NCBI GenBank assembly: GCA_003024985.2
Contig: PXIH01S0022280.1
Source: Euperipatoides rowelli
Lineage: Eukaryota; Onychophora; Udeonychophora; Euonychophora; Peripatopsidae
Length of the DNA: 12,209 nt
Reading direction: 5' to 3' (one strand)
Both the position numbers and the translations under genes were made by a program. Below are positions 1-7,619 of this stretch, piece by piece. Positions within the stretch are counted from its first letter, which is position 1, and the number at the start of each line of letters is the position of its first letter. The notes below the pieces were generated by a model. It did no database searches. It was not told the DNA's origin and worked only from the letters and a program-made list of their open reading frames with translations.

Positions 1-267
1 ACTACCGTGTGTTAGTGTGAATGGAATGATCACGTGGGAAATGATTTGTTAGCCGACATATGATTGGCTAATTTTTTAGCAATATTGCTGTGAAGTTTGA
101 TAGGCAGACACTATTCTGGTCTGACAACCACTATTATTGGAATCTACGCAAGATTTTTCTGGCAAAATTATAGATGAAGTATCACTAGTGGGGTTGATAT
201 TTTGATACATAGTGGTAAAAATGTAGAATTTTGATGTATTTAAGTTAAGTGAGGCAGTGGACAGATG
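1..267. other. Non-coding flank downstream of the RT remnant
   Basis: This stretch follows the C-terminal stop codon of the minus-strand RT remnant, so part of it should be the 3' untranslated tail of that retrotransposon. I see no microsatellite or poly(A) tail marking where the element ends. A small inverted repeat, TTAGCC (49-54) and GGCTAA (66-71), and a CACGTG palindrome (31-36) are visible but are expected by chance at this length. No gene is seen. Confidence 0.4.
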
Positions 268-1000
268 TTAATCCCTTAGGCTTTTATTCAAAAAATCTAA
301 GTTTTTTTCAAGGTAAATATCTAATCGATTTTTAAACTGATTTAAGGATCCCACACTTACAACATCAGAAGGTAATGGGTTCCAATAAGGAACTATTCGA
401 TTTGTAATCAAATTAAATCAAATTCCTTTCTTAGCTATTTCCCTCTCCAAGCGCCATCTATGACCTTTAGTATTAGAAAAATAAGAAAAGTTAAATAAAC
501 CATCAAAATTATTTTGTATAACTAATTTTTTAAAAACAAAAATAAGATCACCCCTAAGATGGCGCTGGGAGGGGGTAGATATTCCATAAGGCCACAGATA
601 AATCAATATATCACTATAAGAAATATTGTTCATACCATCAATTTTTTTTTGTGATTGAACAAAAATATTTATCTAAACGTTCTCGATCACAAGCATTTCT
701 AGGATAAGACACTATACTGCAATAATCCATTAAAGGCTTTTAACCATATAAAACTTGCCATGAAACCTTGCTATCAATGAGTCAATTTGTAAATTAAATT
801 TTAGGTGAGAATCAATGATAATACCCAAATCACAATATGAGCTAACCTGTTCAATCACCACATCCTCCAATTTAAGACCAATATCAAAAGCATTAGACCC
901 CGATAATAACAATTTGCATTTTTTTATATTGATAATTAAACCATTTCTATTTAGCCAAGAGTATAGAGATAATAGTTCAAATTGGAAATCATCAGTCTGT
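268..1000 (-). pseudogene. Decayed non-LTR retrotransposon RT, C-terminal half (CR1/Jockey-like)
   Basis: This encodes the C-terminal part of a reverse transcriptase from a non-LTR (LINE-type) retrotransposon, which copies its own RNA into chromosomal DNA. Reading on the minus strand from 1000, the frame gives SLYSWLNRNGLIINIKKC, then a YCDLGIIID-SHLKF block, then DYCSIVSYPRNA. After that come an RHLRGDLIFVFK block and the late motif VPYWNPLPSDVVSVGSLNQF, ending in RLDIYLEKN and a TAA at 268-270. These blocks and their order are the usual thumb and C-terminal region of CR1/Jockey-superfamily RTs. The copy is dead: there is a frameshift next to the TAA at 730-732, another in the run of nine A (642-650 on the plus strand) and an in-frame TGA at 418-420. 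Its catalytic half lies at 1822-2033, separated by a nested insertion. The family is certain at the level of non-LTR RT; the exact clade is not. Confidence 0.9.
996..1000. repeat. Left target-site duplication of the nested transposon (TCTGT)
   Basis: TCTGT directly precedes the left TIR and pairs with TATGT at 1822-1826 (4 of 5 bases). The call rests mainly on the fact that keeping one copy restores the interrupted RT frame. Confidence 0.6.
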
Positions 1001-1093
1001 GTCGGACTGGCTAGAAAAAGCCCAGTCAGCAGTTCTGTACAAAAGGCCCATTTCTGTCCTGACAATGGTGGTCCAGTCAGCAACGACTGTTGA

Positions 1094-1136
1094 TAGCCAT
1101 GCTGACGACATATGCTGGGGACACAGATTCGATCCC
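1094..1136 (+). repeat. tRNA-like Pol III A and B boxes (SINE-like head) inside the nested element
   Basis: TAGCCATGCTG (1094-1104) fits the A-box pattern TRGCNNAGYNG with one mismatch. GATTCGATCCC (1126-1136) is close to the B box GGTTCGAATCC. The 21-base gap is shorter than in a functional tRNA (about 33), and no cloverleaf can be folded, so this is not a tRNA gene. It may be the head of a tRNA-derived SINE or a tRNA fragment captured by the transposon. T runs at about 1158-1165 would stop Pol III soon after. Confidence 0.35.
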
Positions 1137-1288
1137 CGACTAGGACGGTTGGAACAGTTTTTTTCTCCCTAGCTTTAACAGCTCACTTTGGGTTTTTTAC
1201 CAAGTATGCCGTCCTTTGCACCACAAGGAACCTATTTATATAATGTTTATCTCATGCAATATTTATCAATTAACCAACAAAAATATAC

Positions 1289-1314
1289 ATCTCTTCTCCA
1301 TTTGGAGAGGAGAT
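1289..1314. repeat. Near-perfect 12-bp hairpin followed by a T run
   Basis: ATCTCTTCTCCA pairs with TGGAGAGGAGAT across a two-base TT tip, with a single G-T pair in the stem. A run of T follows from 1318. It lies inside the nested transposon and may be a remnant of that element's own structure. In DNA it could extrude as a cruciform; no function is known. Confidence 0.6.
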
Positions 1315-1790
1315 TTCTTTTTTTTATAAATTAATAAAATTTTTTTTTAAAAGGCCCATTTCCGTTGTTGTGACATGTTCTAAATGAGGAGGGATGTAAA
1401 AAATGCAATTAGTGCTATTCGGAACCAAAATCCCTTTAGAAAACAATGTAAAAAAGCATAAGTTTATTCTGGAAAACAATTTCCTTTTTATTTTTTTTAC
1501 TAAATCAAAGTAGCCAAATATGCAAACAGATTTAATAACCTAAAAACAGTATCAATATGCAAACAGATTGTCTAAACTATTAAAAATAATAATACTGCAC
1601 ACAGACAATATCATGATTCATAAACCCATTAACTTGTTGCAATTAGACATACTGTAAGTTATTATTTTGAATAGATGTTGATGTTTTGGGCCATTTTTCA
1701 GCACTTTCACCAACTCCAAAACAAAGAGCTTTTTTTGCAATGGATCAGTTGGAGGGAGGAAGGCCCACTTTGATGGAAGGGCAAAAGCCT

Positions 1791-1808
1791 GGTCAGCGAT
1801 TGCTGACC
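1791..1808. repeat. Subterminal 7-bp hairpin of the nested transposon
   Basis: GGTCAGC and GCTGACC form a perfect 7-bp stem around a GATT loop, just inside the right TIR. Subterminal hairpins of this sort are common in non-autonomous DNA transposons. Confidence 0.6.
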
Positions 1809-1821
1809 TGGCCAGTCCGAC

Positions 1822-1826
1822 TATGT
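1822..1826. repeat. Right target-site duplication of the nested transposon (TATGT)
   Basis: TATGT directly follows the right TIR and is the partner of TCTGT at 996-1000, with one mismatch. Confidence 0.6.
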
Positions 1827-2033
1827 TTACAAGAGTTTAACTCTCTAAACAACCTTATATTATCTACATAGCTAATATTATTTTTAAAATTCAGTGAGTG
1901 CAGATCAGATAAATAAATATTTATGGACCAAATATAACAAATTGATTAATTAAACAAGCATTTTTATACAAAAATACACATAAATCAATGAAGTTGAAAT
2001 ATGCATTGATAAACCACTTTAATACTATGTTCC
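1827..2033 (-). pseudogene. Decayed RT, catalytic-core part of the same retrotransposon
   Basis: Reading on the minus strand from 2033, the frame gives LKWFINAYF and then KNACLINQFVIFGP, which lines up with the usual LKWF-x-SYL and CLIN-x-GVPQGS-x-LGP blocks. After a short deletion or frameshift at about 1921-1926 comes NIYLSDLHSLN, then YVDNIRLFRELNSCK. The YVDN at 1859-1870 sits where the catalytic YADD belongs, so the second aspartate has become asparagine. The distance from LFRE to the downstream LYSW block, counted across the nested insertion, is the usual one. Motifs further toward the N-terminus could not be recognised above 2033. The alignment comes from memory of the family pattern, so confidence is below that of the C-terminal half. 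Confidence 0.7.
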
Positions 2034-2333
2034 ACCGTTAACTCAATTTTGGTTCTCGGCGTACATGTTGTGTTTTGATTCAACACTCTGGTGATATACT
2101 GAGTTGGTCCACATATTATGTTTGTGTGTCTCATCTATTACTTTTTAAATTATCCCTGATTTCAGCTTAATTTGCCTTTGAGAAATATAATAATTAGGTC
2201 CCTTTATTCTGTATGTATTTATACTTGTTAAAAATAAAGTTATTTAGAATAATATTAATAAAATCCATTTTATAACTCCTCCCCTTTTAAACTGTGTTCG
2301 CCCTTCAATAGCCACTGTGTGTCACCTATTTAG

Positions 2334-2387
2334 TCAGACATTTTTATGTCATCTATGTATTCAGACATATTTATGTCACCAGTGTTC
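2334..2387. repeat. 27-bp tandem duplication, two copies
   Basis: The two halves begin TCAGACATTTTTATGTCA (2334) and TCAGACATATTTATGTCA (2361). The first 18 bases differ at one site and the rest of each unit has diverged. It is probably a small replication-slippage duplication. Confidence 0.7.
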
Positions 2388-2435
2388 TATCCTCCAAGCA
2401 TGACAGATATGTAGGTGTGTATGTAAATTTACTTG

Positions 2436-2469
2436 TAGAACACTCTGAGTATTAGAACACGCTCTGAAT
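2436..2469. repeat. 17-bp tandem duplication, two copies
   Basis: TAGAACACTCTGAGTAT is followed directly by TAGAACACGCTCTGAAT. The units share TAGAACAC and CTCTGA with a small internal indel. Confidence 0.6.
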
Positions 2470-3987
2470 CTTGAAAAGTCTGACTGTCTTTTGTTAACTC
2501 TGAGCATGAAACTCTGCGGATGTTAATTAAAACAGAACACACTCGGGAGATGTTAGGTTTGATTGATAACAATAAACTGTTGTTTTTCTTCTTCTTAGCA
2601 GTGACATTATAAAAACTAGGACAACCAATAAATCAAATATCACATTTTAAAATAAATAAAAGTGAAATGCAGCCTTTTAATATACCATACTTCATTTAAT
2701 AAATAAAATAAAAAAATAATTGTTCTATTTCAGAAGTCTATTCTTACACAACTCCAACAATATAAGATCAAAGGAATTTCCATTATAATATAAAGAATCC
2801 TCTTTTTTTTTTTTAAATTGAAAACTAAGGTATTTAAAGGAACTAAAAAAAATCAAAAGTATCATAATTGTAAAATTGATTGATTTGGTTTAAAAATTGA
2901 AAGAGAAACTCGAGTAGCTTCGATCACATTTTTCAAATGAAAAGAATTATATTTCAGCATTATTAGCAATTTTATGACATGTTTCGTTCATATTAATTTG
3001 TGTTTAAAAAATAATAATCAGGTTGACGCAAAGTATCCTTAACGGATAGTCAAACTTTCTGTGACTTTCCGCTTTTTCTTTGGAATTTTGCGGACATCGT
3101 AAATTATCGGTTTTAAAACTGGTTTTAACGATGGTATTTAATATTGAGAATTTTTAAAATCTTCGTTGTCAGTGAGTGACTTATTTTATTTCATTTATTG
3201 TTATATTTAAAAGTTTTGCATTGTTACACTATTAAGTAAATGTGCTATTTTGAAATATCCCACGATTTGAAACTATAATATTTTACAACAAAGTATGTTT
3301 TTTTTTATTTTATTTGACTGAAGTTGGAGGTAATTATTGTGTTTTCAACATTTGCAGCTTACAGTATATGATGTGATAGACTTTTACATTTATTACTACC
3401 ATAACCTATGTTTTAATATTTTTCGAGTTGATGGATTTAAATATTTTCGTTGTCTACAGCGGACAATCTGTGTAGCGTGGTATCTTTCATTTCAACGTTC
3501 TTTTGTTCAAGGTTTAAATTTGGAATAAATAATGAAGAATTTATTCTTCCTTTTATTTCAAGAATAAGAAAATAAATTTCAAGTTTTTACTAGGATCATA
3601 CCAAGGATGACTGATATTGATTGACTTTATCGATTGGTATATAGCCAACTTTTCATTTATAGACTAGCCTATGTTTATTACTGTTTATTTTTATTGTCAT
3701 AATTGATTTCAATGATTCACAATTCTAGATCTATGATGAAAGATATGTGTTAACATTTATAATAAAGTATGTTGATTTGTGGGAAGTTCCCTTTTCAAAA
3801 TAAATAAATAATGATTATTGTTAGCAAAACATTTGATGATTCAGTGGAAGTACTAGAAATAAATAAATTGGTCTTACTTTGTAGAGAAAAAAGATAGTTT
3901 ATTAGACTATCCAACTTTAAATAGACATTTACATTGGAGTCAACATTTTACATTCACCAGCACAGATTACACAAACTGATTCTTTCT

Positions 3988-4071
3988 TTAGAAAAATCCA
4001 TGAGCTCAACGTTTGTGTAATCAATTTCTCAATGATCCCTACATATTTCATAATTTACATCAATGACCTGG
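3988..4071 (+). pseudogene. Possible scrap of a second RT (GSMIGP-x-LFIIYINDLE-like block)
   Basis: One plus-strand frame reads KIHELNVCVINFSMIPTYF and then IIYINDLEWQ before a TAA. This resembles the RT block that normally reads GVPQGSMIGPTLF followed by IIYINDLE, with the glycine before the proline missing. No clear YADD motif follows in frame. An AATAAA plus poly(A) 3' end lies about 450 bp downstream on the same strand, as expected if both belong to one truncated retrotransposon. The stretch is short, so chance similarity cannot be excluded. Confidence 0.4.
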
Positions 4072-4500
4072 AATGGCAATAATATACTGTACATCAATAA
4101 ATAATGTCCCTACTCAGTAATGGGATTCACATATTCGCTCTTCAAACCTCCCTCCCTTGCAATATTTTGACTTTTAGCTGACCTCTTTTGCCTAAATATA
4201 TTAAATTCATCGCTGAACATTCTCTATCTGCTTCTGCTCACTAAGGTGATAGTACAGTTTATACACTATTTTAAGCTTTCTGAATAGATTTTTGGGATAT
4301 TCAGATTCTGACATTTTCTCCACATATTTTCCAAATAATCATTGTGGTCGACTTGGCATTGAATGTTACAGTATTTTTTTTTCTTCTGCAGTTTTCCACG
4401 GAACAACAATTCAAGATATTTAATTTATTATTTTTACTACAATTTCTTTTCTTATGATTTATGTATTTGATTTTACATTTTTGTTATTTCTTGTAACATA

Positions 4501-4553
4501 AATAAATTTTTATCTTTGATCATTTTACAAAAAAAAAACAAAAAAAAAAAAAA
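4501..4553 (+). repeat. AATAAA followed by an A-rich tail: retroposed 3' end
   Basis: AATAAA at 4501-4506 is followed about 20 bases later by an A-rich run (4528-4553, one C and otherwise A). That spacing matches a genuine poly(A) signal and tail, so this looks like the 3' end of a reverse-transcribed insertion on the plus strand. I could not find a target-site duplication after the tail matching sequence upstream, so it may be old. The open frame starting at 4516 is lysine-rich only because it reads through the A run. Confidence 0.4.
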
Positions 4554-5098
4554 GAGATTTGATAAGTTTGTTTTAAAGCATTTTCAGTTCAAATTGAAAG
4601 ATGTATTAAACACCAAAATAAGTTTTGACTTATTTTTGCCAACAAGTTTGCAGTTTGTCCAAATCATATATTTTAGGATTAATTTTAAGTATCACTTTTA
4701 AAATTTAAATTTATATTTAATATATTGTAACTAATTAAAATGAAATAAACAAACTCTTGATGTTTTGCTGATTCTCTATGTTCTTGTCTGAGAAAATTAA
4801 CTTATGCAGCCAAAAATTTTAAGTCACATAATGTAAAATGCAATCTCAGACTAAGACAGTTTTATTTAGTGATTTCATATTTTTTTTTTTTAACAAATGG
4901 AATCACTGCTTTAAGTCTAATTTTCAAAATATATGATAAAAAATGTTTAGATCAATAATTTATCATTTTTACCACCTTCAACTTATGCAATTCTTTTTTT
5001 TTTACCAACATGAAAGAAAAGAAGAAAAAAAAACATATAATTAAATAATTATGTTTTATATACTAGTGTATATGAATACACCAAGTATGTATGAATCA
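4554..5098. other. Gene-free AT-rich stretch with an imperfect foldback
   Basis: No coding region is seen. At 4848-4918 an imperfect inverted repeat pairs AGACTAA with TTAAGTCT and AGTGATTTCAT (4868-4878) with ATGGAATCACT (4897-4907), around a T run. It may be a small decayed foldback element. A and T homopolymers are frequent. Confidence 0.4.
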
Positions 5099-5109
5099 GG
5101 ATTTGAACC
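5099..5109 (-). repeat. Perfect tRNA-like B box (GGTTCAAATCC), possible SINE scrap
   Basis: On the minus strand 5109 to 5099 reads GGTTCAAATCC, a perfect B box. The sequence upstream on that strand (5110-5170) has a weak A-box-like word, GCCAAGCTG, but no tRNA fold and a spacing too long for a tRNA. The simplest reading is a remnant of a tRNA-derived SINE. Confidence 0.3.
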
Positions 5110-5192
5110 CAGATACTGTAAGTGACTAGATCAGAAAATATATTGTAACAAAGATGCAGCTTGGCATCTGCTCTTACCCAAAGTTCAATTGG

Positions 5193-5200
5193 TTTTAGAC
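5193..5200. repeat. Left 8-bp target-site duplication of the hAT-type element
   Basis: TTTTAGAC here pairs with GTTTAGAC at 5495-5502 (7 of 8 identical). The single mismatch suggests the insertion is not recent. Confidence 0.8.
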
Positions 5201-5225
5201 CAGTGTTCTTTAACCTGGTCCAGAA

Positions 5226-5260
5226 CGCCCACAATGGGTGTTTTATGTTTTTTGTGGGCG
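5226..5260. repeat. 9-bp hairpin within the hAT-type element
   Basis: CGCCCACAA (5226-5234) and TTGTGGGCG (5252-5260) are perfect inverted repeats around a 17-base loop. The same GTGGGCGG word recurs near the right end at 5461-5468. Confidence 0.7.
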
Positions 5261-5293
5261 GTATTGAATCCCCCCCCCCAAAAAAAAAGATAA

Positions 5294-5416
5294 TCAAATC
5301 TGACATGAAGTCAACAAAACGTCCAGTCAACAACAACAAAAAAAGCTCATCAAATCTGACATGAAGTCAATAAAACGTTCAGTCAACAACAACAAAAAAA
5401 GCTCATCAAATCTGAC
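5294..5416. repeat. 56-bp tandem repeat inside the hAT-type element, 2.2 copies
   Basis: TCAAATCTGAC recurs at 5294, 5350 and 5406, so the period is exactly 56 bases. Each full unit contains ATGAAGTCAA, an AAACGT(C/T)CAGTCAACAAC block and an A run. The two full copies are nearly identical, so this expansion is probably younger than the divergence between the element's two termini. Confidence 0.85.
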
Positions 5417-5494
5417 AAGATGGGCGGTGGCATATTGAAATATGTACAAAATATGTAAAAGTGGGCGGTAACAAAAAAAGGTTGAAGAACCATG

Positions 5495-5502
5495 GTTTAG
5501 AC
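5495..5502. repeat. Right 8-bp target-site duplication of the hAT-type element
   Basis: GTTTAGAC directly follows the right terminus and is the partner of TTTTAGAC at 5193-5200. Confidence 0.8.
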
Positions 5503-6101
5503 AAATGGTTCCAAATATTAAAAGGTGCCATACCACAAAATTATTAATCCTGATTTTGATCCTAAGAGATGTGACAATTAAATATGTGATATCAAGGTGA
5601 CACCTTGTCTCTTTCTACAACTTCACAAAATTTTGTTCGCTAATGCAAAGATATAAGGAGCACTAAAAACATATTGCTTTTAGGCCTCTACCCTTATGTT
5701 AAAGCGTATCACCTAAAAAAAAATTGTTAATTCTTTTAGTGTTTGTATTAAAACTAATGTCTAACAATTGTTTTTCCAGTTAATTTACACTTAATAATAT
5801 ATAAAAACAATTATAAAGTGTATCTGTTAAGAACCTTTTTAATGTAGTGTTCTGCATTTTTATCCGATGACATATCAAACTATGATGTATATTTTCGATT
5901 GTTGAAGGCAGAACTTATATATTCCCCTTATTCTCCATCTTTAAAAAGAATTATTATCTTTAAAACTATTTTTTTGTTATACAATCAAAATGCAGAATTG
6001 TGCAGTAATATTGTAATTATAGTACCAGATGAAATCAAATGATATTAACTTTCATGCTTTTGCAAAAAACATAGCCTGAAAATTAACTGATAATCAACCA
6101 T
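5503..6101. other. Gene-free AT-rich stretch
   Basis: No coding region is seen. The only clear structure is the 15-base palindrome CAAGGTGACACCTTG at 5593-5607. Confidence 0.5.
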
Positions 6102-6746
6102 TTAAAGGTCTAATGTAACCGATTTTTTAATTTTTTTTAATTATTTATTTTCAAAGATAACTACTAAAAAAAATTCCACTGGAAAAAAATAATTTAAAAT
6201 GCATAAAAAAAAATTATTTAAAGATAAAATTAAGACTATTGCTATCCTCAGTCTGAGATTACAAATTGAAACTTTCACATTTTTTTTTGGGTCTGAGATT
6301 AATTTGACAGACGAAACAAGTTCTACAGCTGTTTTCTTTGTAATAATTTAACATGTAAATAGAGGTATTTTCAATCTGTATTAAAGGTCATTTTGATTTT
6401 ATAAGAAAAAACAAATTGAACCATAATAGCACAAAGGATGAATTTGATTATGATTTTTTACAAGTATTTAAACACTTAATCCATAGGATTTCCAGCTTTA
6501 AGCTGATAAAGATAGCAAATATTCTATAGTTAAGTATAGCAAGCTGTATTCATTTCTATACAATGACATCACAAAATATCTCCCCTGGTGTGTAAAGTGG
6601 ACAATGTTGTTTTAATATGGAGGAGCTAAAGACAATTATTTTAAAAATTGAATTGTAAATAACTATTTTTTTTTTCTAGTGGATATTTTTTTTTAGTAAA
6701 AATCTTTGAAAATTAATAAAAAAAAAATGTTACATTTGACCTTTAA
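6102..6746. mobile_element. 645-bp foldback MITE bounded by TTAA
   Basis: The left end reads TTAA then AGGTCTAATGTAAC. The right end, read on the minus strand from 6746, reads TTAA then AGGTCAAATGTAAC, so 13 of the first 14 bases after TTAA match. The inverted similarity continues inward for about 85-90 bases on each side (6102-6190 and about 6663-6746), including CAAAGAT, ACTAAAAAAAA and TCCACT-x-GAAAAAAA in the same order. TTAA target duplication is typical of piggyBac and Kolobok transposons, and this copy has no transposase. The interior (6191-6662) has no credible gene. It includes two GTCTGAGATT words (6253, 6292) and a slightly GC-richer patch around 6575-6600. I infer a MITE-type element; the superfamily is not settled. 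Confidence 0.8.
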
Positions 6747-7210
6747 GCGTATACAGAAAAGGATAAAGTTTCTAAAAAAATATTTTGGTTTGATTCGGAG
6801 TTAATTTGCATATCTCACAAAGTTTATTATGTAAATACAGTTCTGCATATTAAATTCAATGTAAATCAGATAACAAATAAATGATTTATAAATGTATATG
6901 CAATCAAGGTTTTGCTTATATGAGCTTTTGTTTACAAAATGGCGGTACGAAAAAAACATGAAAATAAACGTTTTTCTTGAATTTTCAATAATTTAAAGTT
7001 CGTAGAGAGATTTAGTGATGAAATTAAGCGGCAAAGAAATTTGCAAACAAATCAGATGAAATTTTTACAAAGTTCTAGTAACAAACACATATACTTTAGG
7101 CCTATATATAAATAAATTATTGATCTTCGCTGGGGGTGAGCATCACAGTGCGCTGTCACTTTAAAACTTTTCTTGATAATTTTCTAAGACAATTTTGTTA
7201 ACAAAATTAT
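6747..7210. other. Gene-free stretch with an AAAATGGCGG word
   Basis: At 6937-6946 AAAATGGCGG places an ATG in a good animal start context. It opens a 13-codon frame (MAVRKKHENKRFS) ending in TGA, and the same frame then stays open for another 43 codons to a TAA near 7114. The composition is Lys/Asn/Phe-rich and no family is recognised, so a gene is not claimed. A similar AAAATGGCGGG occurs at about 11142, which suggests a dispersed repeat. Confidence 0.35.
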
Positions 7211-7358
7211 AAATAAATTTATAACTTACTTATTTGTGATCCTTTTCGCATAAAATTTAATAATATGCAAAAATTTAATTATCTAATAAAATTTATAATA
7301 ACCTCAAATGAACTCCAGATCAAACTACAAAATTATTGTTTCAGTTATTCAACCGTAC
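7211..7358. repeat. Diverged direct repeat, copy A
   Basis: This copy aligns along its whole length with 7620-7764 in the same orientation. Shared words in order include AAATAAATT, TTATTTGT, CATAAAATTTA, TTATCTAATAAA, TATAA-AACCT, AATT-TT and CCGTAC. Many substitutions and small indels separate the copies, so the duplication is old. It could be two insertions of one unknown repeat family or one local duplication about 410 bases apart. Confidence 0.7.
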
Positions 7359-7619
7359 TGTGAATAAAATGCATTTTTCTGCAAAATTATGTTTGAAAAA
7401 AAAAAAAAATATTTGTAAATGATGTCAGAATTTTTCAGATTTGTTATTGATTTAGTGAAATCTAATGTGTATCATAATTTTATAACTTTGAATTAAGAAA
7501 GACTTCTTTTTTATTTTGGTAAAATACTTTTTTTCTTTCTTGTGCTGTTATAAACCTCATATTATAGTAGCCTAAGGCATGACGACATCATATACTGTAT
7601 AAGGCCTGAACTTGATTTC
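7359..7619. other. Spacer between the two direct-repeat copies
   Basis: The spacer is AT-rich and non-coding, with a 13-base A run at about 7397-7409. No structure explains the duplication, and nothing here looks like terminal inverted repeats. Confidence 0.4.

Larger units (their letters stand above)
1001..1821. mobile_element. Nested non-autonomous DNA transposon, 821 bp, perfect 11-bp TIRs
   Basis: The two ends are perfect 11-bp inverted repeats: GTCGGACTGGC at 1001-1011 and GCCAGTCCGAC at 1811-1821. Similar subterminal words follow (CAGTCAGCA inside the left end; on the right end, read inward, CAGGTCAGCA). The insertion splits the RT reading frame. Flanking TCTGT (996-1000) and TATGT (1822-1826) look like a 5-bp target duplication with one mismatch, and removing the element plus one copy rejoins the RT frame exactly. 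The interior has no transposase, so it would have depended on proteins from a related full-length element. It contains three copies of an AAGGCCCA/T-rich word (1041-1054, 1349-1363, 1759-1772), tRNA-like boxes and a hairpin. The superfamily is unresolved; a 5-bp duplication would suit some hAT lineages. Short open frames that cross its edges are chance read-throughs. Confidence 0.75.
2034..3987. other. Gene-free AT-rich stretch
   Basis: No credible coding region is seen. The one open frame, 3337-3528 on the plus strand (63 codons), is rich in Phe, Tyr, Ile and Leu, as expected from AT-rich random sequence. Local structures are two short tandem duplications (listed separately) and an imperfect inverted repeat at about 3095-3133, where CATCG and GTTTTAAAAC recur in opposite orientation. 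T and A runs occur at 2803-2813 and 3299-3306. Confidence 0.5.
5201..5494. mobile_element. hAT-type non-autonomous transposon, 294 bp, with 8-bp target duplication
   Basis: The left end starts CAGTGTTCTTTAACCTGG. The right end, read on the minus strand from 5494, starts CATGGTTCTTCAACCT. Both resemble the CAGTGGTTCT(Y)AACCT termini widespread in hAT elements, and both ends then reach a CGCCCAC word. The flanks are TTTTAGAC (5193-5200) and GTTTAGAC (5495-5502), matching at 7 of 8 bases; an 8-bp duplication is the hAT hallmark. There is no transposase, so mobilisation would have required one from elsewhere. The interior holds a 56-bp tandem repeat and a GTGGGCG hairpin. Three short open frames in and around it (5049-5339, 5161-5364, 5327-5536) are by-products of the repeat. 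Confidence 0.85.

Noticed and set aside
1001-1083. N-terminal part of the 117-codon minus-strand frame
   Set aside because: Its first 27 or so residues come from the nested transposon read by chance into the RT. The true continuation is at 1827-2033.
815-1093. 92-codon plus-strand open frame
   Set aside because: It lies antisense to the RT remnant and crosses into the nested transposon; it is a shadow frame.
1094-1136. tRNA gene
   Set aside because: The boxes are too close together and no acceptor or anticodon stem can be formed.
1318-1348. Bacterial-type intrinsic terminator (hairpin 1289-1314 plus T run)
   Set aside because: All other evidence says animal DNA; the hairpin lies inside a transposon and no bacterial gene precedes it.
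985-1837. hAT boundaries starting at CAG (993) for the nested element
   Set aside because: The flanks 985-992 and 1830-1837 do not match as an 8-bp duplication, and the RT frame supports ends at 1001 and 1821 instead.
1686-1871. 61-codon plus-strand frame
   Set aside because: It runs from the transposon interior through its right end into antisense RT sequence, so it cannot be a single gene.
3337-3528. 63-codon plus-strand frame
   Set aside because: Residue use is dominated by Phe, Tyr, Ile and Leu as in random AT-rich sequence, with no start context or splice signals that stand out.
4516-4701. 61-codon plus-strand frame
   Set aside because: Its first residues are lysines from a poly(A) tail and the rest is low in complexity.
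5049-5536. Three overlapping short open frames of 67-96 codons
   Set aside because: They are produced by the hAT-type element and its 56-bp repeat, contain homopolymer-coded runs, and cross the element's borders.
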